NCBI GenBank assembly: GCA_034440555.1
Contig: JAWXCG010000230.1
Location: 1 to 18,532 of the forward strand
Direction: 5' to 3'
Source of the DNA: 0-14-3-00-62-12 sp034440555
GTDB taxonomy: Bacteria > Pseudomonadota > Gammaproteobacteria > Xanthomonadales > Ahniellaceae
DNA length: 18,532 nucleotides
Below are positions 7,457-14,551 of this stretch, piece after piece. The notes under the pieces are model-generated. The model searched no databases and had not been told where the DNA came from. It saw only the letters and a program-made list of their open reading frames with translations. The first letter of the stretch is position 1. Every line of letters starts with the position of its first letter. Both the position numbers and the translations under genes were made by a program.

Positions 7457-9124
7457 ATGAACGCAAATAGTATTTCCAAACTGCAATCGCGCCAAACCGC
7501 CGAGCAGGTCACCGTGCTCAACCCGATATCGCGGCGCTGCCATCAATTTCTAATGGCCGGCTTGGCGATGGTCGCTGCAGCAAGCTATTCACCGTCCGGC
7601 TCGTCACAGACGGTGCCAATGGGTACCGCAGGCAGCTACGGCGTGCTCGCCGGATCGGCCATCACCAATACGGGTGGAACCGTCATCACGGGTGATCTTG
7701 GCATATCCCCAAGCAACGCAAGTTCGGTGTCCGGATTTCCACCTGGACAGGTGATTGGCATCACCCACTTTGCCGATGCTGCTGCACTGCAGGCACAGAA
7801 CGATCTGACCACCGCCTACAACAATGCCGCTGGGCGCGCCTGTGGCACCACGATCTCGGCCGATCTCGGCGGATCAACACTGGTGCCAGGCGTCTATTGC
7901 TCGGCATCGTCATTAGGATTGACCGGCACACTGACACTCGACGCTCTGGGTGATCCTGATGCGGTTTTCGTTTTCCAGGCGGGTAGCACACTGACCACTG
8001 CCAGCAGCGCGGCTGTCGTTGTCATTAATGGCGGCCAGAGCTGCAATGTGTTCTGGCAGACCGGTTCTTCAGCGACACTTGGCACCGGCACCAGCTTTGT
8101 TGGATCGATCCTGGCGCTGGACAGCATTACCTTGACGACCGGTGCCAGCACTGATGGCCGCGTTCTGGCACGCAATGCTGCTGTGACCATGGATACCAAC
8201 GACGTCACCGTGTGCCGGCTTGGAGTTGCGCCGCTGATCACAAAGGCATTCAATCCGATCAGCATCAACCCGGGCGGCGTTTCGATGCTCACCATTACAC
8301 TCAGCAATCCTGATGTGGTCGACGCAACCTTGCTAAGCGCGCTGGTCGACAACTTGCCGATTGGCGTGGTGATCGCGCCGGCGCCAAATGTCAGCACTAC
8401 TTGCGGCGGCAGCGGCGCGCCGATCGCCAACGCCGGTGGACTGTCAATTACGCTTCCGGCAGGGCGGATAATTCCATTCGGCGGCTCTTGCACAATAACG
8501 GTAGATGTTACCGCTGCGCTTGCTGGTTCCTATGTCAACACCATTCCGATCGGCGCTCTGGATACCAGCAATGGCAGCAATGCCGCGCCTGCGGTGGCGA
8601 CATTGACGGTCGTTGTCCAGGGCGCATTGCCATCGCTTGCCAAGAGCTTCAATCCGACCACGATCAATGCCGGCGGAATTTCGACTCTTACCGTGATATT
8701 GAATAATCCCAATCCCGCCATCGCGACGCTGACTGCGGCACTGGTCGATACGTTGCCTGCGGGCGTGTTGATTGCACCATTGCCCAATGTCGCGACCAGT
8801 TGCGGTGGCGCGGGTGCACCGGTGGCAGTTGCCGGCAGCTCGACGGTGACCTTGCCGGCTGGGCGCACCATTCCAGCGAATGGCAGTTGTACGATCACCG
8901 TCAGTGTCACTGCAGCGCTCGTGGGTAACTACGTCAACACGTTGCCCGTCGCCGCATTGATGACCAGCAACGGCAACAACCCAGCGCCAGCACAGGCAAC
9001 ATTGATCGTCATTGCGGGGATCGGCATCACCGAAGTTCCGGCGTTATCGCAACGGACGGCGCTGATCTTGATGACACTCTTGCTGCTCATTGGCGCCTTG
9101 GTGATTCCGCGTCGCTTGGCGTAA
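7457..9124 (+). CDS. Ice-binding-like (DUF3494) surface protein with two tandem repeats and a C-terminal sorting tail
   Basis: A 555-residue protein. The ATG at 7457 starts just ahead of a signal-like segment (RRCHQFLMAGLAMVAAASYS); in-frame starts further up at 7292 and 7415 lie in repeat-like DNA. Residues 55-254 match the DUF3494/ice-binding fold (GTAGSYGVLAGSAITNTG, TVITGDLGISP, GVYCSASSLGL, DAVFVFQAGSTL). This beta-solenoid family includes antifreeze proteins and adhesins. Two copies of a domain of about 133 residues follow (258-389, 390-522). Each has FNPxxINxGGxSxLTxxLxNP and TLPAGRxIPxxGSCTITV motifs, typical of DUF11-like repeats. The tail VPALSQRTALILMTLLLL...RR resembles the IPTL-CTERM sorting signal: motif, membrane helix, basic end. 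Probably surface-anchored or exported by a dedicated sorting system. True ice binding is unproven, since many DUF3494 proteins are general adhesins. Confidence 0.8.
   Translation: MNANSISKLQSRQTAEQVTVLNPISRRCHQFLMAGLAMVAAASYSPSGSSQTVPMGTAGSYGVLAGSAITNTGGTVITGDLGISPSNASSVSGFPPGQVIGITHFADAAALQAQNDLTTAYNNAAGRACGTTISADLGGSTLVPGVYCSASSLGLTGTLTLDALGDPDAVFVFQAGSTLTTASSAAVVVINGGQSCNVFWQTGSSATLGTGTSFVGSILALDSITLTTGASTDGRVLARNAAVTMDTNDVTVCRLGVAPLITKAFNPISINPGGVSMLTITLSNPDVVDATLLSALVDNLPIGVVIAPAPNVSTTCGGSGAPIANAGGLSITLPAGRIIPFGGSCTITVDVTAALAGSYVNTIPIGALDTSNGSNAAPAVATLTVVVQGALPSLAKSFNPTTINAGGISTLTVILNNPNPAIATLTAALVDTLPAGVLIAPLPNVATSCGGAGAPVAVAGSSTVTLPAGRTIPANGSCTITVSVTAALVGNYVNTLPVAALMTSNGNNPAPAQATLIVIAGIGITEVPALSQRTALILMTLLLLIGALVIPRRLA
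8243..9022 (+). repeat. Two tandem coding repeats of about 399 bases
   Basis: The second half of the ice-binding-like gene is a tandem duplication with a period of 399 bases. AAG-GCA-TTC-AAT-CCG at 8243 corresponds to AAG-AGC-TTC-AAT-CCG at 8642. The protein copies align over their length without large gaps, but many third positions differ, so the duplication is not recent. Confidence 0.7.
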
Positions 9125-9147
9125 CTGTTGCGGGGCATCCTTTCGAA

Positions 9148-9174
9148 ATTCCGCGACCCTCTCAGGCGCGGAAT
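9148..9174 (+). repeat. Inverted repeat just after the ice-binding-like gene
   Basis: ATTCCGCG (9148-9155) pairs with CGCGGAAT (9167-9174) around an 11-base loop, starting 24 bases after the stop. It has no T-tract. It may protect the 3' end or add to the stronger terminator downstream. Confidence 0.4.
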
Positions 9175-9202
9175 GGAGAAGTCATTGGGGCGAGTGAAAA
9201 CA

Positions 9203-9288
9203 GGGAAAACAGGGTCAGAGTCCCATTAAGGTTGGGGTTGCGGAGAATATTTCTCGACCCCTTTTTTCCCGGACCCCTGTTTCCCCCC
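9203..9288. repeat. Imperfect inverted repeat with a GGGTCAGAGTCCC element
   Basis: The left arm GGGAAAACAGGG (9203-9214) runs into GGGTCAGAGTCCC. The right arm around CCCCTGTTTCCCC (9274-9286) is its near reverse complement. The left arm begins with a tandem GAAAACAGG pair that recurs near 17641. The whole looks like a small REP- or MITE-like unit inserted between two convergent genes, with a terminator inside it. Confidence 0.45.
9234..9267 (+). terminator. Intrinsic terminator of the ice-binding-like gene
   Basis: GGGGT (9234-9238) pairs with ACCCC (9257-9261), and inside it GAGAA (9243-9247) pairs with TTCTC (9251-9255). The stem is followed at once by six T residues (9262-9267). The T-run is on the plus strand, so it ends transcription from the left. 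On the other strand no T-run follows. Confidence 0.65.
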
Positions 9289-9352
9289 ATTTCTTTTGCG
9301 TTGATCGGGGGGCTATGCGCTGCGGCCTGCGTGCCGACCCCGTTGCCGGCAT

Positions 9353-10165
9353 CTATCGAGACCAGCGCCATTGCCACCCGGCGATCAGAACCATTCCCAG
9401 CGTCAGCAGCGCCAGCAGCGTATTCGACATCAGCGGAATCGCAAGCGCTGCGCCGACCACGAAGCTGCCCGATAACAATGGAACGGGTGCACCGCCAGAG
9501 AGGTCCGGAACGAATTGCACTTGCAGCGTGTAGTTTCCTTCCGGAAATCTCCCGATGGGCACGTCAAAATCATGCGGGCCGGGTGGTGGCAGGCCGATCA
9601 CGCACCCATCAAATGCCGACTCGGGTATGGACAGAACGACCACGTTGCCGTTGCGCTGAACATCCGACAAGGGTTCGCTTAAACACGTCAAATAAAAGTC
9701 CCGTGGCGTGAACCGCGCCTTGATCAGTTGGCCGGCGAGCGCCGGGTTGGGGTAGATACGAAGATCCGAAAACAGAGGTTCGCCCACCGTAAAGGGCACC
9801 GTGATCGGGCTGTAGTTCACGCCTGCCTGCGGCGGTACCGGGGCAACCGGTTGCAGCACCAAGGTGTACTCGCCGGCGGCAAATGAGCCGATCGTCACGT
9901 CGGCCGGCAACGGCGCCGGTGGATCAAAGCAGATCGTATCGGGCTCGATGTCGATCGGCAGCGTCAGCGTCACGACATTGCCGGCAATAGCGATTTGCTC
10001 GGAACCCGGGCGCCATTCGCTATAACAGGTATAGGCAAAACGCGCATGGACGGGGAATTGGGCGGCGACCGCCGGCACGCTGAGGTTCGCGTACGGAATC
10101 GTCGGCACCTGCGCCATCGCATGATTGGCGAACGGTGCAAGCAGCAGGAACAAAAATTTCTTCAT
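9353..10165 (-). CDS. Secreted beta-rich protein with an internal duplication and an IPTL-like tail
   Basis: A 270-residue protein from the ATG at 10165, preceded by a GAGGT ribosome site. It opens with a signal peptide (MKKFLFLLLAPFANHAMA, cut near residue 19). Two related halves follow. The first carries VVTLTLPIDIEPDTICFDPP then IGSFAAGEYTLVLQPV. The second carries VVVLSIPESAFDGCVIGLPP then IGRFPEGNYTLQVQFV. Each half has paired cysteines and ends in a GxYTLxxQ strand. The C-terminus (IPLMSNTLLALLTLGMVLIAG...RWSR) has the motif-helix-basic layout of IPTL-CTERM tails. I do not recognise a named family. It converges on the ice-binding-like gene, which has a similar tail, so both may use one sorting system. 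Confidence 0.72.
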   Translation of the reverse strand: MKKFLFLLLAPFANHAMAQVPTIPYANLSVPAVAAQFPVHARFAYTCYSEWRPGSEQIAIAGNVVTLTLPIDIEPDTICFDPPAPLPADVTIGSFAAGEYTLVLQPVAPVPPQAGVNYSPITVPFTVGEPLFSDLRIYPNPALAGQLIKARFTPRDFYLTCLSEPLSDVQRNGNVVVLSIPESAFDGCVIGLPPPGPHDFDVPIGRFPEGNYTLQVQFVPDLSGGAPVPLLSGSFVVGAALAIPLMSNTLLALLTLGMVLIAGWQWRWSR

Positions 10166-10458
10166 TGGGGTGACCTCGAAATGGGACGAACAGGGCATGG
10201 CGCTTTTCGCTTTTGGCAAGTAGCAGCAAACCCAAGGCGCTTAAAGGAGACCCATTACGACATCGGATTTTGTCGGTCAATCTGATTCGTCCCGATCCTC
10301 GGCCATCGATGCCGTTGGCAGGGATGCAGGTTGGGCGTCAGGCAGCGAGCGCGAGTCTCGGCGTTGGCGTGATGCCGCCGATCGCCATCCAGGCGATGCG
10401 TCGGGCTGGCGACAGTATGATCGCCGGATACGACCCGCGTTACGCAACGAGCAGGGCA
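10166..10458. other. 293-base divergent spacer, nothing recognised
   Basis: It lies between two divergent genes, so it should hold both promoters, but I found no convincing -35/-10 pair or hairpin. The plus-strand frame is open across most of it from a TTG at 10213. If the rightward gene started there it would be 391 residues instead of 309, but the extra part has no homology-like features. Confidence 0.4.
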
Positions 10459-11388
10459 ATGCCACGATCAACCATTATCCCTTGCCACGTGCTCAGGCAG
10501 CTTTCTCTGATAGCGCCGTCGGCGCCGAAACGGCCGGCGCATCTCGCGGCAGCGAGCGGGTTGGTTCACGTCGGCGGATGGCTCTACGTGGTTGCCGACG
10601 ACGAGCTTCAGCTCGGCGTGTTTCGGTTCGGCGCGGACGAGCCGGGCACGCTGCTGCGAATGTTTGCGGGCGACTTGCCAAACGGGCCGGGGGCGCGCAA
10701 GAAAGCCAAGCCCGATCTGGAATCGCTGGTATTGCTTCCGCCCGACCCGCACTGGCCGCATGGGGCACTGCTCGCGCTGCCCTCGGCATCGCGGCCGAAC
10801 CGCAATCGTGGCGCATTGCTGACGCTCGACGTGCAGGGCGCGCCGGACGGCGCGGCACGCATCATCGACTTGAGTGGATTCTTCGCGCTGCTGCGCGAGT
10901 CAATCCCGGCATCCAACATCGAAGGCGCGACCATCGTTGGCACCGAGCTCGTCCTGTTCCAGCGCGGCAACAAGGCGGCAGCGGCGAGCGCTTGTCTGCG
11001 CTTCGACTACGCCGCGTTCGCTATCGGGCTTGCCAACGGCGCCGTCGGCGCAATGGCGCTTACGCGCGTTGACTTGCTTGATCTCGGATCAATCGACGGC
11101 ATCCCGCTCGCCTTCAGCGACGCCTGCGCTTTGCCCGACGGTCGCATCGCGTTCTGCGCCGTCGCCGAAGACACCGACGATCCCTATCTGGATGGCGCCT
11201 TTTGCGGCGCGGCGATCGGCATGCTGGATGCGAACGGCGCGTTGGCTTCGCTCCGGCGCATCGACGCGCCCGCAAAAATCGAAGGCATCTCGGCGCGCAG
11301 GGTCGACGACATCATCGAATTGCTACTGGTCACCGACGCCGACGATGCCGCCGCGGCAGGATTGCTGCTCGAAGCCCGCATCGACTGA
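10459..11388 (+). CDS. DUF6929-like protein (probable beta-propeller)
   Basis: A 309-residue protein from the ATG at 10459, with GCAGGGC just upstream. The frame is open further upstream, but recognisable sequence begins near VLRQLSLIAPS. Segments such as RPAHLAAASGLVHVGGWLYV, VADDELQLGVF, KAKPDLESLVLLPP and SNIEGATIVGTELVLFQRG match my recollection of the DUF6929 family. These are soluble proteins with repeated beta-strand blades and no known reaction. It has no signal peptide, so it is likely cytoplasmic. The phrases DLESL, NIEGA and IEGIS recur at blade-like spacing. No partner gene is in the same direction. The family name is from memory; that it is one folded coding region is well supported. 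Confidence 0.65.
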   Translation: MPRSTIIPCHVLRQLSLIAPSAPKRPAHLAAASGLVHVGGWLYVVADDELQLGVFRFGADEPGTLLRMFAGDLPNGPGARKKAKPDLESLVLLPPDPHWPHGALLALPSASRPNRNRGALLTLDVQGAPDGAARIIDLSGFFALLRESIPASNIEGATIVGTELVLFQRGNKAAAASACLRFDYAAFAIGLANGAVGAMALTRVDLLDLGSIDGIPLAFSDACALPDGRIAFCAVAEDTDDPYLDGAFCGAAIGMLDANGALASLRRIDAPAKIEGISARRVDDIIELLLVTDADDAAAAGLLLEARID

Positions 11389-11458
11389 GCCAGCGAGGCG
11401 AAGCAAAACGTAGGTCGGCCACAGGCTCCCGGCGCCTTGCCGCACTTCCTACACCCCT

Positions 11459-11479
11459 GTACGTCCCGCGAAGACGTAC
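11459..11479. repeat. Perfect hairpin between convergent genes
   Basis: GTACGTC (11459-11465) and GACGTAC (11473-11479) flank a 7-base loop. There is no T-run on either side. It may be a bidirectional 3'-end structure for the DUF6929-like gene and the cupin gene. Confidence 0.35.
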
Positions 11480-11640
11480 CCGACATCCGAGGTGTTCGCA
11501 GCATCAACCAGAGCCGACACGCCACCGCGCCGAAATCCGTTTACCGGCGCAACCCTTCCTGACCGGTTCGGAAGTCCAAAGGATGCCGAGCCGAGTGCAA
11601 CGGAAACGGTTTCCTGTCTCCTGCTTTCGCGAGGAAACAC

Positions 11641-11717
11641 GGGTCAGTGAACGATGGGTTGCTGATCGAAACCTGGAAATACTAGCCTGACCCTTATTTG
11701 TTCGACCCTTATTTGTT
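11641..11717. repeat. GGGTCAG inverted pair with tandem GACCCTTATTTGTT
   Basis: GGGTCAG (11641-11647) faces CTGACCC (11687-11693). The right arm runs into two exact copies of GACCCTTATTTGTT (11689-11702 and 11704-11717) with a 15-base period. The second copy ends three bases before the stop of the cupin gene. It resembles the other GGGTCAG units in the spacers of this window. Confidence 0.5.
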
Positions 11718-11719
11718 GG

Positions 11720-13036
11720 CTACTCAGGCAAATCGACAAATACCTGATGAAACAGCGCGCAGCTCTTGAGTGCGTGGAAAAGGGCCGTAAGCGCGTCGCG
11801 CTGTTCGATGACTGCGGTGTCGCCAAAGCGCAGGGTCAATTGAGCCAAGGTTTGGGTCAAGCTGAGGCCACTGAACATCGCCGCCAGCATGTCGAGCGCG
11901 GTGGTGTTGAAGTCGAGGCCGATCAGGTTGGAGAAGCGATCGGTATTGCCGGTCATTTCCGCCACCCATCCGACAATTTTCGCGGCCGGATCGCTGGTGT
12001 GAAATTCTCTCTGCACCAGTCTCAGCAGCTCGCGGCGATCGAATACGTTGAGCAGCATGGCGAGCAGGAATCGGTGCTCCGGATGGTGCAGCTTGCGCCG
12101 AAGGTCGATGAGGGTGCGGCTGAGCAAGTCATTGTGCGCGGCTTGAAACACGAGGTCGTGCTGCTCCTGCGGTAGCGAGGTGCACAGGTTTGACAATCGC
12201 CGCGTCTGGGCGAGGTCGGCGCTGACCATCGTCTGTTCGTAAATGAGTGTGTACGCCAGATACAGATCGGCGTTTCCCAATACCCGCGTCTGATGTGCAT
12301 CAAAGCTGTTTTCATCCAGCACACGCAACATGCGCAAATATTGCAGCTTGCGAAGCGTTGGCGGGTTTCGTTGAAAGGGATTTTGCGCCAGCCCGGGCCA
12401 GCGGTAGTCGTACTGTATTTCCGTGTTGGGATCATCGGTGATGGTGCGAATGACGATCGTCACCGAAGGCCGAATCATATGAAACAAGGCATGAATCAGT
12501 TCATCACCGCGCGCAATGATACGGGTATCGCCGGCTTGCAGCACTTCAATGTCCTGCAATTGCAGTTGTCCGGCGATGGCGCGTTGCTTGAACACAGGGG
12601 CTTGCCATGGCTGAAAACGATAGCGGCTGTGGATGCTGGAGCCCGCAAGCACGTGAAACGCCCCGCAGAATCCATGCTGATGAATGCTGGTGGTGCCATC
12701 GATCCAGGTCAGCGCGGAAATGTCGAAGTGCTCGCCGCGATAGAGGGAAACTGGCGGCTCGGAAAATTTCCCGTCCAAGTCGGCTTGTGGGCAGAGTTTT
12801 TCAGCACTCAATACGTAATCGATCAAGTCCGCATGCGAAATATGCGCGGAAGGATTGAAGGCTTGAAGGTGTTTTGCTGCGACCCGCTCAAGTTGCGCGT
12901 ACACGTCCGCACGATCTTCGCCCACGTCGGCCGCAATCGCATCGCCCAGGGGTTTGAAGAAGGCTTCGACGCGGTGAACCAGAGGTGGAGGTTCCGGCTC
13001 CGAAACTAATTGTTCCACTGCTGCGGCCATGAGCAT
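11720..13036 (-). CDS. Cysteine-dioxygenase-like cupin protein with helical C-terminal domain
   Basis: A 438-residue protein from the ATG at 13036; an ATG two codons later is equally possible, and the ribosome site is weak. Residues 90-200 look like a cupin barrel of the thiol-dioxygenase type: an HxH pair His119/His121 (SIHQHGFCGAFHVLAG), then AGDTRIIARGDELIHALFHM giving the third metal ligand (His182 or His186), then the closing strand SVTIVIRTI. Such proteins bind one Fe(II) by three His and oxidise small thiols or N-terminal Cys. Residues 215-438 are mainly helical and unrecognised. The whole is about twice the length of a lone cysteine dioxygenase. It lies 146 bases downstream of the 2OG-Fe(II) oxygenase gene on the same strand and probably works with it. 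Substrate unknown. Confidence 0.65.
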   Translation of the reverse strand: MLMAAAVEQLVSEPEPPPLVHRVEAFFKPLGDAIAADVGEDRADVYAQLERVAAKHLQAFNPSAHISHADLIDYVLSAEKLCPQADLDGKFSEPPVSLYRGEHFDISALTWIDGTTSIHQHGFCGAFHVLAGSSIHSRYRFQPWQAPVFKQRAIAGQLQLQDIEVLQAGDTRIIARGDELIHALFHMIRPSVTIVIRTITDDPNTEIQYDYRWPGLAQNPFQRNPPTLRKLQYLRMLRVLDENSFDAHQTRVLGNADLYLAYTLIYEQTMVSADLAQTRRLSNLCTSLPQEQHDLVFQAAHNDLLSRTLIDLRRKLHHPEHRFLLAMLLNVFDRRELLRLVQREFHTSDPAAKIVGWVAEMTGNTDRFSNLIGLDFNTTALDMLAAMFSGLSLTQTLAQLTLRFGDTAVIEQRDALTALFHALKSCALFHQVFVDLPE

Positions 13037-13182
13037 CTATGAATATTGGACCAAGGAACGAACAGTCATCCGCCGAGCGCGACCGGCGTCTGCGCTTCGG
13101 GTCAGACGTGAAACGTTTGCGCAATACAGCACGGTGAACACTGCGAGCCGGCGCGGCGGTGCAGCCTTGGGCACTGCAGCCA
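13037..13182 (-). other. 146-base gap between oxygenase and cupin genes
   Basis: The gap is within the presumed operon. I see no open frame with a ribosome site, no terminator and no clear promoter, so read-through from the oxygenase gene is possible. Confidence 0.35.
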
Positions 13183-14277
13183 TCATCCCATGACTCCGTC
13201 GTAGTCCTCATTGACGAAATGAAACAACAATGAACTTGAGCGATGACCGGCGGGCAATACGTCGCGGCTGTGTTTCAACTCGCGTCCCTTGAAGATCAGC
13301 GCCTCGCCAACGCGTTGTTGAATGGCGTTGAGCGCACCATCGCGGCCGCGGACCTTCAAAGGCCAGGACGAGCGCCCATCCTCAGTCAGGGGCGCGTAGT
13401 CCATCAGCAGCGTCAACGTATACTCGCAGGGCGGTCGGTCGGTGTGCCAAAACAAATCGCCACCTTCTGAGTACACCGATACAAAGGAGTAAGACGGCTT
13501 CGTGCGCTGCCCGACCAATTGCGCGACTCTTTCGTTCAACTGGTCGTGCCAGAAATTGGCGATCGGGTGATTGTGGGCGATGAACCGACGCGTTCCGCCC
13601 TCATCATCCCGCGCGAGAAAGCCCTCGTCTGCGAGCGCGCGAAAATATCGACCCAATGCCAACACATGTGCCGCTGGCAGCAAATGTTCCAGGATCGCAA
13701 ACCCTTCGCGCTCGAATTGCGCGCGCGTATCGGCAGCGTCCAGCTCCATACCCGGTGTCCAGGTTTCAGCCAGCTCATCGTCCTCGGAATTGTTTTCGAT
13801 CGCGGCGGCGTTCGATTCCGTCCTGACGGGCGCCCAGATGCTGCCGCGGTGGTGCGACACAAAACGCAGTGTGGGCTCCTGCCATTCCTCGGGCAGGCGA
13901 AGACCCTGGCTGTGGACCGGCTCGGCAGACAGTGCCTCCACTTCGCTTCGCAGGCGTGCCGCAGCCGAACCCACTGCGCCGACGTTCGCAATGTCGTAGC
14001 GTACCGTTTGCGGGATGGCGTCACAGGGAGCAAACAGGCCTATACGCAGAAGTTCAGCCGCCCCTTGTGTGGACAGCTGCACATCTTGACGGCCCTCGAT
14101 CAGGGTCGATTGCAGGAACGCATGAGCGCTTGGAAAGTTGTTGGCCTGTACGACGACGGATGAGAATGCTGCCCCTTTTATCGGCGCCTCCACCAAAAAC
14201 TCCGACGCTTCCAAACCGTCGTGTACAGCGACTCTGGCGCGGGGATTCAGCGCCAGGTCGATGTCAGCAAATCGCAT
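13183..14277 (-). CDS. 2-oxoglutarate/Fe(II)-dependent oxygenase with an extra N-terminal domain
   Basis: A 364-residue protein with an ATG at 14277, three bases after the stop of the small peptide gene. Residues 185-358 form a prolyl-hydroxylase-like double-stranded beta-helix. The iron ligands are His278 and Asp280 (YSEGGDLFWHTDRPPCEYTLTL, abridged) and His336 (GRELKHSRD). Arg346 (AGHRSSSLLFHF) is the expected 2-oxoglutarate anchor. The domain opens with FEREGFAILEHLLPAAHV, typical of this class. These enzymes hydroxylate proteins, peptides or small molecules. Residues 1-120 are a separate domain I do not recognise; its ending AAELLRIGLFAP could suit a winged-helix or peptide-binding fold. 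Residues 150-185 are an acidic linker. The tight spacing to a Pro-rich peptide suggests that peptide as substrate; this is inference. Confidence 0.78.
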   Translation of the reverse strand: MRFADIDLALNPRARVAVHDGLEASEFLVEAPIKGAAFSSVVVQANNFPSAHAFLQSTLIEGRQDVQLSTQGAAELLRIGLFAPCDAIPQTVRYDIANVGAVGSAAARLRSEVEALSAEPVHSQGLRLPEEWQEPTLRFVSHHRGSIWAPVRTESNAAAIENNSEDDELAETWTPGMELDAADTRAQFEREGFAILEHLLPAAHVLALGRYFRALADEGFLARDDEGGTRRFIAHNHPIANFWHDQLNERVAQLVGQRTKPSYSFVSVYSEGGDLFWHTDRPPCEYTLTLLMDYAPLTEDGRSSWPLKVRGRDGALNAIQQRVGEALIFKGRELKHSRDVLPAGHRSSSLLFHFVNEDYDGVMG

Positions 14278-14280
14278 CGA

Positions 14281-14466
14281 TCAATCGTCAGCGAGATTGC
14301 TCAGCTGTGGGATCGGAGTGGGACCCGGAGTCGGTCGTGGAGCCGGGGGGGGCGTCGTTGGCCCAATCTGATTTACGCTCTCGACTGTGCTGCTTAAGTT
14401 CTGCAATTGCCCAAGCAGCGATGCCGGGACTGGAAGCAGTTTGTCCTCGTTTCCTATCGTGCGCAT
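14281..14466 (-). CDS. Small Pro-rich peptide, candidate substrate/precursor of the adjacent oxygenase
   Basis: A 61-residue peptide from the ATG at 14466, with AGGGG eight bases upstream. The frame extends up to a TTG at 14523, but that start has no such site. Residues 1-34 (MRTIGNEDKLLPVPASLLGQ...) look like a short, partly amphipathic helical leader without a signal peptide. Residues 36-53 (PTTPPPAPRPTPGPTPIP) contain ten prolines in 18 positions, then an acidic end QLSNLADD. Only 3 bases separate it from the 2OG-Fe(II) oxygenase gene, so they are co-translated. A leader-plus-repetitive-tail peptide beside a hydroxylase is the layout of a ribosomally made, modified peptide. It could instead be a small structural protein or a spurious frame, but the ribosome site and operon position argue for a real gene. 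Confidence 0.6.
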   Translation of the reverse strand: MRTIGNEDKLLPVPASLLGQLQNLSSTVESVNQIGPTTPPPAPRPTPGPTPIPQLSNLADD

Positions 14467-14522
14467 TGTTCTATCCCCTGAGAATAGTGTGACCGACTGC
14501 GGACCAGGCCGCATCGCAGGCA

Positions 14523-14551
14523 AGGCTACGCGTACGCCGGTTGCAGGTCAA
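14523..14551 (-). promoter_or_regulatory. Possible promoter of the peptide-oxygenase operon
   Basis: On the minus strand TTGACC (14551-14546) is followed after 17 bases by TAGCCT (14528-14523). The -35 is good, the -10 weak (three of six). The start would be near 14516, 50 bases before the ATG at 14466. It overlaps the start codon of the divergent cyclase gene, so the two units may be co-regulated. Confidence 0.28.

Larger units (their letters stand above)
11389..11719. other. 331-base convergent spacer with hairpins and GGGTCAG repeats
   Basis: The spacer lies between two converging genes. It contains a perfect hairpin at 11459-11479, an inverted repeat GTTTCCT/AGGAAAC at 11609-11638, and a GGGTCAG...CTGACCC pair with a tandem repeat at 11641-11717. 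I see no gene in it. Confidence 0.5.

Noticed and set aside
7483..7560. Tat signal in the ice-binding-like protein (SRRCHQF)
   Set aside because: Two arginines are present, but the residues after them do not fit the Tat consensus. It is treated as an ordinary long Sec-type signal.
10213..10458. N-terminal 82 residues of the DUF6929-like frame
   Set aside because: They start at TTG without a ribosome site and show no conserved-looking sequence. The start at 10459 is preferred.
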